DNA of 64,000 bases from Congregibacter brevis (GTDB lineage Bacteria > Pseudomonadota > Gammaproteobacteria > Pseudomonadales > Halieaceae), in NCBI RefSeq assembly GCF_045689245.1, contig NZ_CP136865.1, forward strand, positions 3,782,001-3,846,000, given 5' to 3'. Below, one piece after another: positions 16,774 to 25,773 of this stretch (the stretch's first letter is position 1; every line of letters begins with the position of its first letter). The position numbers and the translations under genes are program-made. The notes under the pieces were generated by a model. The model was not told where the DNA came from. It worked only from the letters and a program-made list of their open reading frames with translations, and did no database searches.

Positions 16774-18353
16774 GCTCTGCCAGCAACAGCAACAACTACC
16801 CGGTACGCCGGGCCCTGATCAGCGTCTCGGACAAAACAGGCATTGTGGAATTCGCGAGCGCCCTAGCCGGTATGGACGTCGCTTTGCTGTCCACCGGCGG
16901 CACCTATCGTATGCTCAGCGAAGCGGGTCTTACGGTGACCGAGGTCGCGGAGCACACGGGCTTTCCTGAAATGATGGACGGACGAGTAAAGACCCTTCAT
17001 CCCAAAATACACGGCGGCATTCTGGGTCGCCGAGGCGAAGACGACGACGCAATGGCTGAGCACGGCATAGATGCTATCGATATGGTCATCGTTAACCTCT
17101 ATCCCTTTGAAGCCACGGTTGCGGACCCCGACTGCACTCTTGAAAACGCGATTGAGAATATAGATATCGGCGGGCCCGGCATGCTCCGCGCGGCAGCAAA
17201 GAACCACGCCTGGGTCAGCTGTGTCACTCGCGCTGAAGATTACTCTCGGGTGCTCGTAGCCATGCGCGACAACGCTGGCTGCGTGCCTGCTTCCCTGCGT
17301 CGTGATCTCGCAGTTAGCGCCTTTGAGCACACAGCCGCCTACGATGGAGCCATAGCCAATTATCTCGGGACGCGTCTTGACGACGAATCCGAGACCCACG
17401 GCAGAACGCTGAACCTACAGTTTCACAAAGTTCAGGACCTGCGCTACGGCGAGAACCCCCATCAGGGCGCGGCTTTTTACAGAGAGCGGAATATCACAGG
17501 GCCGTCCCTTGCGACGGCGACACAGATTCAGGGCAAAGCATTGTCCTACAACAATATTGCCGACACCGATGCAGCTCTGGACTGCGTGAGACAATTTGCG
17601 GAGCCCGCCTGCGTCATCGTTAAACACGCTAATCCCTGTGGCGTAGCGACTGGTGAGAACACCCTGAGCGCCTACGAGCGAGCCTACGCAACTGACCCCG
17701 AGTCCGCCTTCGGTGGGATCATCGCCTTTAATCGCGAAGTTGATCGAACAACCGCTGCACTGATCATCGAGCGTCAGTTCGTCGAGGTCATCATCGCGCC
17801 GTCTATCAGCGACGCCGCTGGCAAAGTTCTGGCCGAAAAAAAGAACGTCCGCGTACTCACCACCGGCTCACTGCTAGATACGGTTGCTGGCATGGACTAC
17901 AAGCGGGTAGCTGGCGGCCTGTTAGTACAAGATCGGGATGAGGTGGTTATCAATCCCGATGACCTCAGAGTCGTGAGCAAGCGACTGCCTACGGAAGAGC
18001 AAGCGCGGGATTTGTTGTTCGCGTGGAAGGTCGCCAAGTACGTGAAGTCCAATGCCATCGTTTACGCCAGTGACGAGCAAACTGTCGGGGTGGGAGCGGG
18101 CCAGATGAGCCGCGTTAACTCTGCGCGCATTGCTGTGATCAAGGCGGAACATGCTGGACTCAAAGTACCCGGGTCTGTGATGGCTTCGGATGCGTTCTTT
18201 CCTTTTCGCGATGGTATCGATAACGCTGCCGCGGCAGGCATCAGCGCTGTCATACAGCCCGGGGGCTCTATGCGAGACGAAGAGGTCATCGCGGCCGCAG
18301 ACGAGCATGACATGGCTATGGTGTTCACGGGTGTCAGACATTTCCGCCATTAA
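16770..18353 (+). CDS. purH: Bifunctional AICAR transformylase/IMP cyclohydrolase
   Basis: A 527-residue enzyme for the last two steps of IMP synthesis. The N-terminal IMP cyclohydrolase domain has ALISVSDKTGIVEFA, STGGTYRML, and MMDGRVKTLHPKIHGGIL. The C-terminal AICAR transformylase domain has LRYGENPHQGAAFYRE, KALSYNNIADTDAALDCV, CVIVKHANPCGVA and, near the end, SDAFFPFRDGIDNAAAAGI. Translation starts at a GTG at 16770 that overlaps the fis stop. purD follows after 53 bases, the usual purH-purD pairing. Confidence 0.98.
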   Translation: MSSASNSNNYPVRRALISVSDKTGIVEFASALAGMDVALLSTGGTYRMLSEAGLTVTEVAEHTGFPEMMDGRVKTLHPKIHGGILGRRGEDDDAMAEHGIDAIDMVIVNLYPFEATVADPDCTLENAIENIDIGGPGMLRAAAKNHAWVSCVTRAEDYSRVLVAMRDNAGCVPASLRRDLAVSAFEHTAAYDGAIANYLGTRLDDESETHGRTLNLQFHKVQDLRYGENPHQGAAFYRERNITGPSLATATQIQGKALSYNNIADTDAALDCVRQFAEPACVIVKHANPCGVATGENTLSAYERAYATDPESAFGGIIAFNREVDRTTAALIIERQFVEVIIAPSISDAAGKVLAEKKNVRVLTTGSLLDTVAGMDYKRVAGGLLVQDRDEVVINPDDLRVVSKRLPTEEQARDLLFAWKVAKYVKSNAIVYASDEQTVGVGAGQMSRVNSARIAVIKAEHAGLKVPGSVMASDAFFPFRDGIDNAAAAGISAVIQPGGSMRDEEVIAAADEHDMAMVFTGVRHFRH

Positions 18354-18406
18354 TCGCAGCATTTAGCACCGCAGATAAACATGCACCTAACGAGAGTACA
18401 CGCGCA

Positions 18407-19708
18407 ATGAACGTCATGGTTTTGGGGAGCGGAGGCAGGGAACACGCTCTTGCCTGGAAGCTGGCACAGTCCGCGAATATCGATCAGGTTTTTGTTGTAC
18501 CGGGCAATGCCGGCACCGCTGTTGAGCCCAAAGCGATGAACGTTAGCATTGACCTTGCAGATTTTTCAGCGCTGAGCCTGTTCGCCAAAGAACAGCAGGT
18601 CGAACTTACCGTTGTTGGCCCTGAGGTTCCTTTGGTTGCAGGCGTTGTGGACTTCTTTGAAGAGCAGGGCCTGCGCTGCTTTGGTCCTAGCGCCGGTGCC
18701 GCGCAGCTGGAGGGCTCAAAGGCCTTCAGCAAAGACTTTTTAGCGCGACACCAGATACCCACTGCGGCTTACGCCACTTTCACGGAACTCGAGCCTGCCC
18801 TTGACTATCTCCGAGCCCAAGGCGCGCCAATCGTTGTAAAAGCAGATGGTCTGGCTGCAGGGAAGGGGGTCATCGTAGCGGAAACGCTGGAACAGGCTGA
18901 GGCGGCGGTAACCGATATGCTTTCCGGTAACGCCTTTGGTGACGCCGGCTGTCGCGTGGTGGTCGAAGAGTTTTTGGCGGGCGAAGAAGCCAGCTTTATC
19001 GTGATTAGCGATGGCGAAACGGTCTTACCCATGGCGAGTAGCCAGGATCACAAGCGCATCGGCGAAGGTGATACCGGGCTAAACACTGGGGGCATGGGTG
19101 CCTACTCTCCAGCCCCAGTGGTGAGCGAAGCTGTTCATCAACGAGTGATGGACGAGGTCATTATGCCCACGGTGCGAGGTATGGCGGCTGAAGGAAATCG
19201 CTACGTGGGGTTCCTATACGCCGGATTGATGATCACAGAAGACGGTGCACCAAAGGTCATTGAGTTCAACTGCCGCTTTGGTGATCCGGAAACGCAGCCC
19301 ATCATGCTGCGCCTGCGCAGTGATTTGGACAGCCTTTGTGATGCAGCTATCGATGGAAAGCTGGATCAGGAAGAGGCTCGCTGGGATATCCGTCCCTCGA
19401 TGGGCGTGGTCCTGGCTGCAGGGGGCTATCCTGGTAGTTATGCAAAAGGCCTCCCAATTTCCGGGCTCGGCAGCGAACAAGAGGCGGACTGTAAAGTGTT
19501 TCATGCAGGTACGGCTTTGGATGAGGCAACCGGCGAGATACGAACCAGCGGTGGCCGAGTTCTATGCGTTACCGCGCTTGGCGATAACATCGCCGACGCT
19601 CGTGACAGATGTTATCGCGCTGTAGAAACGATCAACTGGGAAGGTATGACCCTTCGTAGGGATATTGGTTGGCGCGCCATCGAGCGCTATCATGAGACCG
19701 ATGCATAA
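18407..19708 (+). CDS. purD: Phosphoribosylamine-glycine ligase (GARS)
   Basis: A 433-residue ATP-grasp ligase that joins glycine to phosphoribosylamine in purine synthesis. Motifs are VLGSGGREHALAWKLA at the N-terminus, VKADGLAAGKGVIVA for ATP binding, SSQDHKRIGEGDTGLNTGGMGAYSPAP, and EFNCRFGDPETQPIM for metal binding. It follows purH in the same direction. A coq7-like gene begins 15 bases downstream, so the transcript may continue. Confidence 0.98.
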   Translation: MNVMVLGSGGREHALAWKLAQSANIDQVFVVPGNAGTAVEPKAMNVSIDLADFSALSLFAKEQQVELTVVGPEVPLVAGVVDFFEEQGLRCFGPSAGAAQLEGSKAFSKDFLARHQIPTAAYATFTELEPALDYLRAQGAPIVVKADGLAAGKGVIVAETLEQAEAAVTDMLSGNAFGDAGCRVVVEEFLAGEEASFIVISDGETVLPMASSQDHKRIGEGDTGLNTGGMGAYSPAPVVSEAVHQRVMDEVIMPTVRGMAAEGNRYVGFLYAGLMITEDGAPKVIEFNCRFGDPETQPIMLRLRSDLDSLCDAAIDGKLDQEEARWDIRPSMGVVLAAGGYPGSYAKGLPISGLGSEQEADCKVFHAGTALDEATGEIRTSGGRVLCVTALGDNIADARDRCYRAVETINWEGMTLRRDIGWRAIERYHETDA

Positions 19709-19723
19709 ATTGGCAAGCAAATT

Positions 19724-20365
19724 GTGACCCGACGCCTGACACCCCTGGACAAGCTCATCAGCGAAGCTGACACGGTGATGCGCACGCTCAGTAGCCGCGG
19801 CAACACCGCGGGGAGACCTTCACCTGCGCGCGGCCATAGTGAATCAGATCTCGACGAAGCCAGCCAGAAACACGTGGCAGCACTCATGCGAGTGAATCAC
19901 ACCGGAGAGGTGTGCGCGCAGGCGCTCTATCAAGGGCAGGCTCTCACCGCAAAGCTGCCCACGGTACGCGATGAAATGCGTGAAGCCGCCGCCGAAGAAG
20001 TCGACCACCTTGTGTGGTGCGAAGAGCGACTGCGGCAACTCAACAGTCGTCCCAGCGTTCTCAACCCCGCGTGGTATGGCTTGTCCTTTGCCATTGGTGC
20101 ACTCGCCGGGGCTGTAGGAGACGCTGTGAGCCTTGGGTTTGTCGCTGCCACAGAAGAGCGCGTCTGCGCTCATCTCAAAGACCATTTACGGCAACTACCA
20201 GAAGACGATCGGCGATCTCGCTTAATACTGCAGCAAATGCTGGAGGACGAAGAACGTCATGGGGAAAACGCACTGGCCGCCGGTGGTCAGGACTTCCCTC
20301 GACCCGTGAAGAATGCGATGACCGCCTTATCTCAGGTGATGACGCGCAGCAGCTACTACGTATAA
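19724..20365 (+). CDS. coq7: Demethoxyubiquinone hydroxylase
   Basis: A 213-residue di-iron monooxygenase of the Coq7 family, which hydroxylates demethoxyubiquinone late in ubiquinone synthesis. Ligand motifs are NHTGEVCAQALYQGQAL, EEVDHLVWCEERL, TEERVCAHLKDHL and EDEERHGENAL, giving the paired E-x2-H sites. The start is a GTG at 19724. Pseudomonas uses the same enzyme where E. coli uses UbiF. The last codons overlap the first unit of a 20-bp tandem repeat that follows the stop. Confidence 0.95.
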   Translation: MTRRLTPLDKLISEADTVMRTLSSRGNTAGRPSPARGHSESDLDEASQKHVAALMRVNHTGEVCAQALYQGQALTAKLPTVRDEMREAAAEEVDHLVWCEERLRQLNSRPSVLNPAWYGLSFAIGALAGAVGDAVSLGFVAATEERVCAHLKDHLRQLPEDDRRSRLILQQMLEDEERHGENALAAGGQDFPRPVKNAMTALSQVMTRSSYYV

Positions 20366-20416
20366 GTACGTACACGTACGTATAAGTACCTTTAACTACG
20401 TTTTGACTACCTTCAG
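20357..20416. repeat. Decaying 20-bp tandem repeat at the 3' end of coq7
   Basis: Three head-to-tail 20-bp units begin at 20357, 20377 and 20397. Units 1 and 2 share the exact 13-mer TACGTATAAGTAC. Unit 3 keeps TACG and a GACTAC core. The array starts inside the last codons of coq7 and runs into the convergent intergenic gap before the osmC-like gene. The 13-mer is rich in alternating purine-pyrimidine steps (GTACGTACACGTACGTA). It may be slippage-derived or a protein-binding array. Confidence 0.7.
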
Positions 20417-20431
20417 GCGCAGGCTCTGCGC
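20417..20431. terminator. Stem-loop between coq7 and the osmC-like gene
   Basis: GCGCAG (20417-20422) and CTGCGC (20426-20431) form a perfect 6-bp stem with a 3-base loop. It lies between convergent genes, which suits a terminator, but no T-run follows on either strand. Confidence 0.35.
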
Positions 20432-20446
20432 TGCAGCATCTTTGCC

Positions 20447-20875
20447 TCAGGCGGCGTTGCTGTCGACTACCTCGTAACTGTGGGTAATTTCAACGCCGGC
20501 TGCTCCCAACATAATTGACGCGGAGCAGTACTTTTCTGCAGACAGCTCCACAGCTCGTTTCACGTGACTATCCTTTAGGCCGGCGCCGCTCACAACAAAG
20601 TGCATGTTTAGACTGGTGAACACCGCTGGGACTGCATCGGCACGCTCCGCCTGAATCTCCACTCGACAATCCTGCACTGGCTGACGAGACTTGTTGAGCA
20701 TGCTCATCACGTCGTACATAGCGCAGCCACCCGTGCCCAGTAAGAGCATCTCCATAGGACGCGGCCCAAGATTTCGACCCCCAAGGTCTTCGGGGCCATC
20801 CATGACGACAGAGTGCCCGGAACCAGACTCCCCAACAAACATCGCCCCATCCATCCATTTCACTGTGGTCTGCAC
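20447..20875 (-). CDS. OsmC-family protein
   Basis: About 142 residues from a GTG at 20875, chosen because GGAG lies 8 bases upstream; the frame is open to 20989 but that region is the crp upstream region. The OsmC fold shows VKWMDGAMF, GPRPMEMLLLGTGGCAMYDVMSML with the first redox Cys, and a second Cys in EKYCSASIML. Members of this subgroup (YhfA-like) reduce organic peroxides or related compounds with a Cys pair. It is divergent from the Crp-family gene, an association also seen with E. coli yhfA and crp. Confidence 0.9.
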   Translation of the reverse strand: MQTTVKWMDGAMFVGESGSGHSVVMDGPEDLGGRNLGPRPMEMLLLGTGGCAMYDVMSMLNKSRQPVQDCRVEIQAERADAVPAVFTSLNMHFVVSGAGLKDSHVKRAVELSAEKYCSASIMLGAAGVEITHSYEVVDSNAA

Positions 20876-21010
20876 GACGGTAACTCCTGTACCTTCAAAA
20901 AAAACGGGTCGCGAATGTAGCACAGGCAACCCACAGCGGGGGATTTGCGGGATTTTCCTTGCGCGCGTCACGATGTACACTCTGCGCACCTAAACCTGAG
21001 GGGCACACCC

Positions 21011-21655
21011 ATGCTTCGTCCGCAGCTGCTGCAAGCCATTCCCAATGTCGAAGATTTTCTGCGATTTTGTGAGACGCGGGATTACGCAAAAGGTAAGACG
21101 ATTCTTCGAGAGGGGGAGCAAAGCGACAAGCTCTATCTGATCCTCGATGGGTCTGTGTCGGTCATGGTCGAAGACGAGCAAGACGAAGATCACAAGATGG
21201 TGGTCAGCTATTTGAATCTCGGTGACTTCTTTGGCGAGATGGGTTTGTTCGGAGAAGACGACGAAACCAGCAGCGCGGAAGTCATCACCCGGGAAGCTAG
21301 TAAAATCGCTGAGATTTCCTACGAGCGATTTATCAAAATCAAAACCCAGTTCCCCGATATTCTGTTTGGTATCGCCTCCCAGATGTCTAATCGTCTGAGA
21401 AAAACCACCTTCAAGTTGAAGAACCTGGCCTTTGTCGATGTGTCTGGCCGTATTGCTCACACGCTCATAGATCTATCTAAGCAGCCCGATGCCATGACTC
21501 ATCCTGAGGGCATGCAAATAAAAATCACCCGACAGGAATTGGGTAAGATTGCTGGCTGTTCAAGAGAAATGGCGGGACGCGTTCTCAAAACTCTGGAACA
21601 AGAAGGTCTTGTGTCGGTCGCCGGAAAGACCATCGTGGTCTACGCCAGTCACTGA
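21011..21655 (+). CDS. Crp/Vfr-family transcription regulator with altered cAMP pocket
   Basis: 214 residues from the ATG at 21011. The N-terminal cyclic-nucleotide-binding domain (about 15-110) keeps GEMGLF (E76, matching E72 of E. coli CRP) and Thr-Thr at 132-133 (matching T127-S128). The position of CRP R82, which contacts the cyclic phosphate, is Ser87 in ETSSAEV. The C-terminal helix-turn-helix (about 172-197) reads ITRQELGKIAGCSREMAGRV, almost as in CRP and Vfr, so DNA recognition of TGTGA-type sites is likely kept. Whether cAMP is still the ligand is open; c-di-GMP or ligand-free activity are alternatives. Confidence 0.9.
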   Translation: MLRPQLLQAIPNVEDFLRFCETRDYAKGKTILREGEQSDKLYLILDGSVSVMVEDEQDEDHKMVVSYLNLGDFFGEMGLFGEDDETSSAEVITREASKIAEISYERFIKIKTQFPDILFGIASQMSNRLRKTTFKLKNLAFVDVSGRIAHTLIDLSKQPDAMTHPEGMQIKITRQELGKIAGCSREMAGRVLKTLEQEGLVSVAGKTIVVYASH

Positions 21656-21702
21656 TTTCCACAGCGTCTAACGCCTCTCAGGACGAGCTCAACTAAACCA
21701 TA

Positions 21703-21719
21703 GCGGACGACAAGTCCGC
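21703..21719. terminator. Stem-loop between crp-like gene and trpC
   Basis: GCGGAC (21703-21708) and GTCCGC (21714-21719) form a perfect 6-bp stem around GACAA. It lies midway between the convergent crp-like gene and trpC. There is no strong T-run, so it is a candidate bidirectional terminator only. Confidence 0.45.
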
Positions 21720-21730
21720 AATCTAAGGCT

Positions 21731-22534
21731 CTAGTCTGCGAACAATTCCTGCAGTGCCTTTCCCGGATCTTCGGCACGCATAAAGGCTTCACCCACCAGA
21801 AATCCCGGCACGCCGGCAGCGCGCATTTTCACAACGTCCGCTCGCGAATGGATGGCACTTTCTGTCACCACGAGCTTATCTGCGGGAATATCTGATAAGA
21901 GATCAAGGGTAGTATTCAAACTCGTCTCAAAATTACGCAAGTCGCGATTGTTGATACCTAAAAGCGGTGTATCCAGCTCGAGAGCTACCTCGAGCTCGGC
22001 GCGGTCATGCACCTCTACCAGAACATCTAAACCATAGTGCGTCGCCGAAGCGGCCAAATCACGAAGTTGAGTTGGTGCCAGCGCCGCGACGATGAGCAAG
22101 ACTGCGTCAGCCCCCAGACTTCGCGCCTCCGCGATTTGGTAGGCATCAATCGTAAAGTCTTTGCGCAGTACCGGTAGATCACAAGCAGCGCGAGCCGCCC
22201 TCAAGTAGGCGTCACTGCCCTGAAAGAAATCCACATCGGTAAGTACCGAAAGGCAAGTTGCGCCACCACTCTCATACTGAGCTGCAATCAACTCCGGTTC
22301 AAAATTCGCTCGAATAACCCCCTTGCTGGGTGACGCCTTTTTCACCTCGGCGATTACTGCGGGGGCTGCACTCTGGGCGCGCCGCTGCATGGCCGCGGTG
22401 AAACCTCGCGCTGGAGTCTGTGTGGCAAGCATAGCTTCGATGTCTGAGAGCGTGGCATTGGTCTTTCGATCCGCGATTTCTTCTGCCTTACGAGCGAGAA
22501 TCTTTTGCAGAACGTCTGGTATCGAGGAAGTCAT
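21731..22534 (-). CDS. trpC: Indole-3-glycerol-phosphate synthase
   Basis: A 267-residue monofunctional TIM-barrel enzyme, not fused to TrpF as in E. coli. Motifs are VIAEVKKASPSKGVIR with the catalytic Lys, CLSVLTDVDFFQGS, LPVLRKDFTID, DVLVEVHDRAELEVAL, LLGINNRDLRNFET and VTESAIHSRADV. It forms indole-3-glycerol phosphate in tryptophan synthesis. It is the last gene of trpE-G-D-C, and its start overlaps the trpD stop by four bases. trpF, trpB and trpA are not in the window. Confidence 0.98.
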   Translation of the reverse strand: MTSSIPDVLQKILARKAEEIADRKTNATLSDIEAMLATQTPARGFTAAMQRRAQSAAPAVIAEVKKASPSKGVIRANFEPELIAAQYESGGATCLSVLTDVDFFQGSDAYLRAARAACDLPVLRKDFTIDAYQIAEARSLGADAVLLIVAALAPTQLRDLAASATHYGLDVLVEVHDRAELEVALELDTPLLGINNRDLRNFETSLNTTLDLLSDIPADKLVVTESAIHSRADVVKMRAAGVPGFLVGEAFMRAEDPGKALQELFAD

Positions 22535-23589
22535 GCGTTCTTTTCCTCACGCATGATCTGCGTCAAATCGACAAAGGCCTTGAGCTTTTCGAAAGCCTGC
22601 CCTGTTGACAGGAGGTCCTCCGCCAGGGCGACGCCGTCGGCCAGAGATGCGGCTATGCCTGACACATAAATCGTCGCTCCGGCGTTCATCGCAATAATCT
22701 GCCGCGCTTTTTCTGGATCCGTCGTATCGCTATCACCCCCTCGCCCGGAGAGTGCGGCGCGAATCAGCGCCGCCGAACCCTGAGCAGAGTCAACGGACAA
22801 GCCACTCAAGTCGGTCGCTCCAAGACCAAAGTCTGCGGGATTAATAATGTAGGAACGAATCTCTCCGTCACGCAGCTCAGCGACATTTGTGGGCGCTGCA
22901 ATGGAAATCTCATCGAGCCCATCTTGCGCATGCACGACCATCGCGTGCTCACTGCCCAAGGCCTTGAGCGCGTGCGCCAGGGGCTCACACAAATCCTCGT
23001 CGTATACGCCGAGTAGCTGACGCTTAACCTGCGCGGGATTCGTCAGAGGACCGAGGAGGTTAAACAAGGTTCTTAAGCCCAGCTCCCGTCGCGGCCCTAT
23101 GGCATACCGCATAGCGCTGTGATGTGCCGGTGCAAACATGAAGCCAAGCCCTACATCCTCGATAGCCCGCGCCACCTGCTCTGGATCAAGATCCAGAGGC
23201 ACACCGAGAGTCTCAAGCACATCAGAGCTACCGCTGGTACTAGAGACGGAACGATTCCCATGTTTAGCAACCTGCGCACCCGCCGCCGCCACAACGAAAC
23301 ACGACGCGGTGGAAACGTTAAACAAATTGGCGCCGTCACCACCCGTCCCCACGAGGTCAACCAGATTGTCGCCCTGAACCGCGACAGGCGTAGCGAGGTC
23401 ACGCATGACGGCAGCTGCAGCGGCAATCTCATCGATGGTTTCGCCCTTCATGCGTAAACCCATCAGCAATCCGCCGATCTGTGCGTCCGTGGCGTCTCCT
23501 GACATAATCTGTCGCATCACCGCCGCCATTTCTTCGCGGCTAAGGTCTTTCTGTTCGACAACGCGCCCCAGCGCTTGCTGAATATCCAT
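22531..23589 (-). CDS. trpD: Anthranilate phosphoribosyltransferase
   Basis: About 352 residues from the ATG at 23589, which has GGAGG about 8 bases upstream; five further codons of open frame precede it. Motifs are DLVGTGGDGANLFNVST (PRPP loop), VAKHGNRSVSSTSGSSDVLE, MFAPAHHSAMRYAIGPRRELG and RTLFNLLGPLTNPA. The enzyme joins anthranilate to phosphoribosyl pyrophosphate. It is a stand-alone TrpD, as in Pseudomonas. It follows trpG by 14 bases and overlaps trpC. Confidence 0.98.
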   Translation of the reverse strand: MDIQQALGRVVEQKDLSREEMAAVMRQIMSGDATDAQIGGLLMGLRMKGETIDEIAAAAAVMRDLATPVAVQGDNLVDLVGTGGDGANLFNVSTASCFVVAAAGAQVAKHGNRSVSSTSGSSDVLETLGVPLDLDPEQVARAIEDVGLGFMFAPAHHSAMRYAIGPRRELGLRTLFNLLGPLTNPAQVKRQLLGVYDEDLCEPLAHALKALGSEHAMVVHAQDGLDEISIAAPTNVAELRDGEIRSYIINPADFGLGATDLSGLSVDSAQGSAALIRAALSGRGGDSDTTDPEKARQIIAMNAGATIYVSGIAASLADGVALAEDLLSTGQAFEKLKAFVDLTQIMREEKNA

Positions 23590-23603
23590 CACCTGCTCCT
23601 CCA

Positions 23604-24209
23604 CTAACTCTTCGCCGTATCCGCGGAAACGTTTTGCTCTAGGAAGTTCTTCAAGAGTGCATGGCCGTGCTCACTGAGGACTGACTCCGGATGGAACTGC
23701 ACACCCTCAGCACCCGTGGTGCGATGCCTGAGGCCCATGATTTCATCCACCTCACCCGCCTCATCGACGGTCCATGCAGTCACATCGAAATCACCCGGTA
23801 AGCTGTCTCGATCCACTACCAGGGAGTGATAGCGTGTTGCGACAAACGGCGACGGAATTCCCGCAAACACACCACTGCCATCGTGATGAATCTGCGAAGT
23901 CTTTCCGTGCATGACCTGCCGTGCACGCACCACCTCTCCGCCATAAACCTGCCCCAGGCTCTGGTGGCCTAAACAGATGCCCAGAATAGGCAGACTTCCC
24001 GCAAACTCACGAATGGTTTCCATGGAGATCCCCGCCTCGTTGGGCGTGCAGGGACCGGGCGAGATCACAATACGCTCAGGGGCAAGAGCTGCAATCTCTT
24101 CAACAGAAATTTCGTCATTGCGAAATACCTGGACGTCCGAGCCCAGCTCAGCAAGATACTGAACCACGTTGTAGGTAAAGGAATCGTAATTATCAATCAT
24201 CAATAACAT
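23604..24209 (-). CDS. trpG: Anthranilate synthase glutamine amidotransferase subunit
   Basis: 201 residues from the ATG at 24209. Class I glutamine amidotransferase motifs are MIDNYDSFTYNVVQYL at the N-terminus, ISPGPCTPNEAGIS, GICLGHQSLGQVYGG with the nucleophilic Cys, and VQFHPESVLSEHG with the His-Glu pair. It supplies ammonia to TrpE and may also serve the PabB enzyme for folate. The ATG overlaps the TAA stop of trpE in a TAATG junction, which suggests translational coupling and equal amounts of both subunits. Confidence 0.97.
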   Translation of the reverse strand: MLLMIDNYDSFTYNVVQYLAELGSDVQVFRNDEISVEEIAALAPERIVISPGPCTPNEAGISMETIREFAGSLPILGICLGHQSLGQVYGGEVVRARQVMHGKTSQIHHDGSGVFAGIPSPFVATRYHSLVVDRDSLPGDFDVTAWTVDEAGEVDEIMGLRHRTTGAEGVQFHPESVLSEHGHALLKNFLEQNVSADTAKS

Positions 24210-25696
24210 TAGCTCTGCACTCCAGCATCGACCATCGCAACCGCACGCAACATTGCCCGCGCCTTGTTCAGAGTCTCCTGCCACTCGGTGCTTGGAACTG
24301 AATCCGCCACGACTCCAGCGCCAACCTGAATATGCAATTCACCGTCCTTCAACACCGCCGTACGAATAGCGATGGCCGTATCCATATCTCCTGCCCAGGA
24401 CAAATAGCCCACCGCACCGCCATAAATACCGCGCTTTACCGGCTCCAGCTCATCGATGATTTCCATGGCTCGTATCTTTGGCGCACCGCTTAGAGTGCCC
24501 GCCGGGAGCGCTGCTCTCAAGGCATCCATAGAAGAGAGACCCGCCTCAAGTTGGCCCTCTACATTGGACACAATGTGCATCACGTGGGAATAGCGCTCTA
24601 CCAACATGTTCTCGGTCAGTTCTACCGTGCCGGTTTGGGCGATACGTCCGACGTCGTTGCGGCCCAGATCAATAAGCATAAGGTGCTCGGCCACCTCCTT
24701 GGGATCCGCGAGCAGCTCGGCTTCAAGAGCGTCATCCTCTTCCTCGGTTTTACCACGGTGACGAGTTCCCGCTATGGGCCTCACCGTCACCTTGCCCTCT
24801 TCGGCTCGTACTAGTATTTCCGGTGACGATCCCACTACCTGAAACTCATCGAGATCGAGAAAGTAGAGATACGGTGAAGGGTTAAGATTGCGCAGAGCCC
24901 GATACAAATTTAGCGGTGGAGCGCTAAAGGGCACGGTCATGCGCTGGGAAGGCACCACCTGCATGGCATCGCCTGCCAATACGTACTCTTTCACTTTGTC
25001 TACGGCAGATTCGTACTCGCCCTGACTGAGGCTATATTGTGCATTGGCCTCGTGAGCACTACCATCGGCACCCGCCAGAGACACTCGAGGCAGCGGCGCC
25101 AAGGGCGTATCGAGGGATGCAACCAAGGCGTCCAGGCGTTCGTTGGCCTTATCAAAAGCCCCCTCAGCGGCTGGGTCAACGTTAACCACCACACGCAAAG
25201 TACCGGCCAGATTATCGAATACCAAAACCTCTTCAGAGAGCATCAGCAAGATATCGGGCGTGTGCAGTTGATCCTCGGGACAGCTGTCCGCTAAGCGCGG
25301 TTCTACATAGCGCACGGTGTCATAGGCAAAATAGCCCACCAAGCCACCGTGAAAAACTGGCAACGCATCCTGATCAGGACTTTTAAAACACTGCTGGTAA
25401 GCCTCCACAAAATCGAGAGGATCAGCTACGTCTTCGGATCCTATGCACTCTCCATCTACCCAGCTCTCGACGCGATGGCCAAAAACCTTGATCACTTCTC
25501 GGCAGGGCAGACCAATAATCGAGTAACGCCCCCACTTTTCACCGCCTTCTACGGACTCAAAGAGATAGGAGTACGGCCCCTCGGCGAGCTTACGATAGGT
25601 GGATAGAGGGGTATCAAAATCGGCAAGTACTTCCCGATGCACGGGCACGCGGTTGTAGCCCTGGGTAGCCAGTGCGGCAAATTCATCATTGGTCAT
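24209..25696 (-). CDS. trpE: Anthranilate synthase component I
   Basis: About 495 residues from the ATG at 25696 (AGGA upstream); an ATG or equivalent at 25744 in frame is the alternative. The chorismate-binding core has GSSPEILVR, VRPIAGTRHRGKTEEED, LIDLGRNDVGRIA, SNVEGQL, LPAGTLSGAPKIRAMEII and GAVGYLSWAGDMDTAIAIRT. The feedback segment YLFESVEGGEKWGRYSIIG keeps the Ser that responds to tryptophan in other TrpE proteins. It converts chorismate and ammonia to anthranilate. A promoter and a Trp-containing leader peptide lie upstream. Confidence 0.97.
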   Translation of the reverse strand: MTNDEFAALATQGYNRVPVHREVLADFDTPLSTYRKLAEGPYSYLFESVEGGEKWGRYSIIGLPCREVIKVFGHRVESWVDGECIGSEDVADPLDFVEAYQQCFKSPDQDALPVFHGGLVGYFAYDTVRYVEPRLADSCPEDQLHTPDILLMLSEEVLVFDNLAGTLRVVVNVDPAAEGAFDKANERLDALVASLDTPLAPLPRVSLAGADGSAHEANAQYSLSQGEYESAVDKVKEYVLAGDAMQVVPSQRMTVPFSAPPLNLYRALRNLNPSPYLYFLDLDEFQVVGSSPEILVRAEEGKVTVRPIAGTRHRGKTEEEDDALEAELLADPKEVAEHLMLIDLGRNDVGRIAQTGTVELTENMLVERYSHVMHIVSNVEGQLEAGLSSMDALRAALPAGTLSGAPKIRAMEIIDELEPVKRGIYGGAVGYLSWAGDMDTAIAIRTAVLKDGELHIQVGAGVVADSVPSTEWQETLNKARAMLRAVAMVDAGVQS

Positions 25697-25773
25697 GGGG
25701 TGGTCCTGGAAATCGAGTGACGGGGTTTGCGATATCACGCTCAAAGGTGTGGGCTAGAAAAAAGCCCGTGGAT

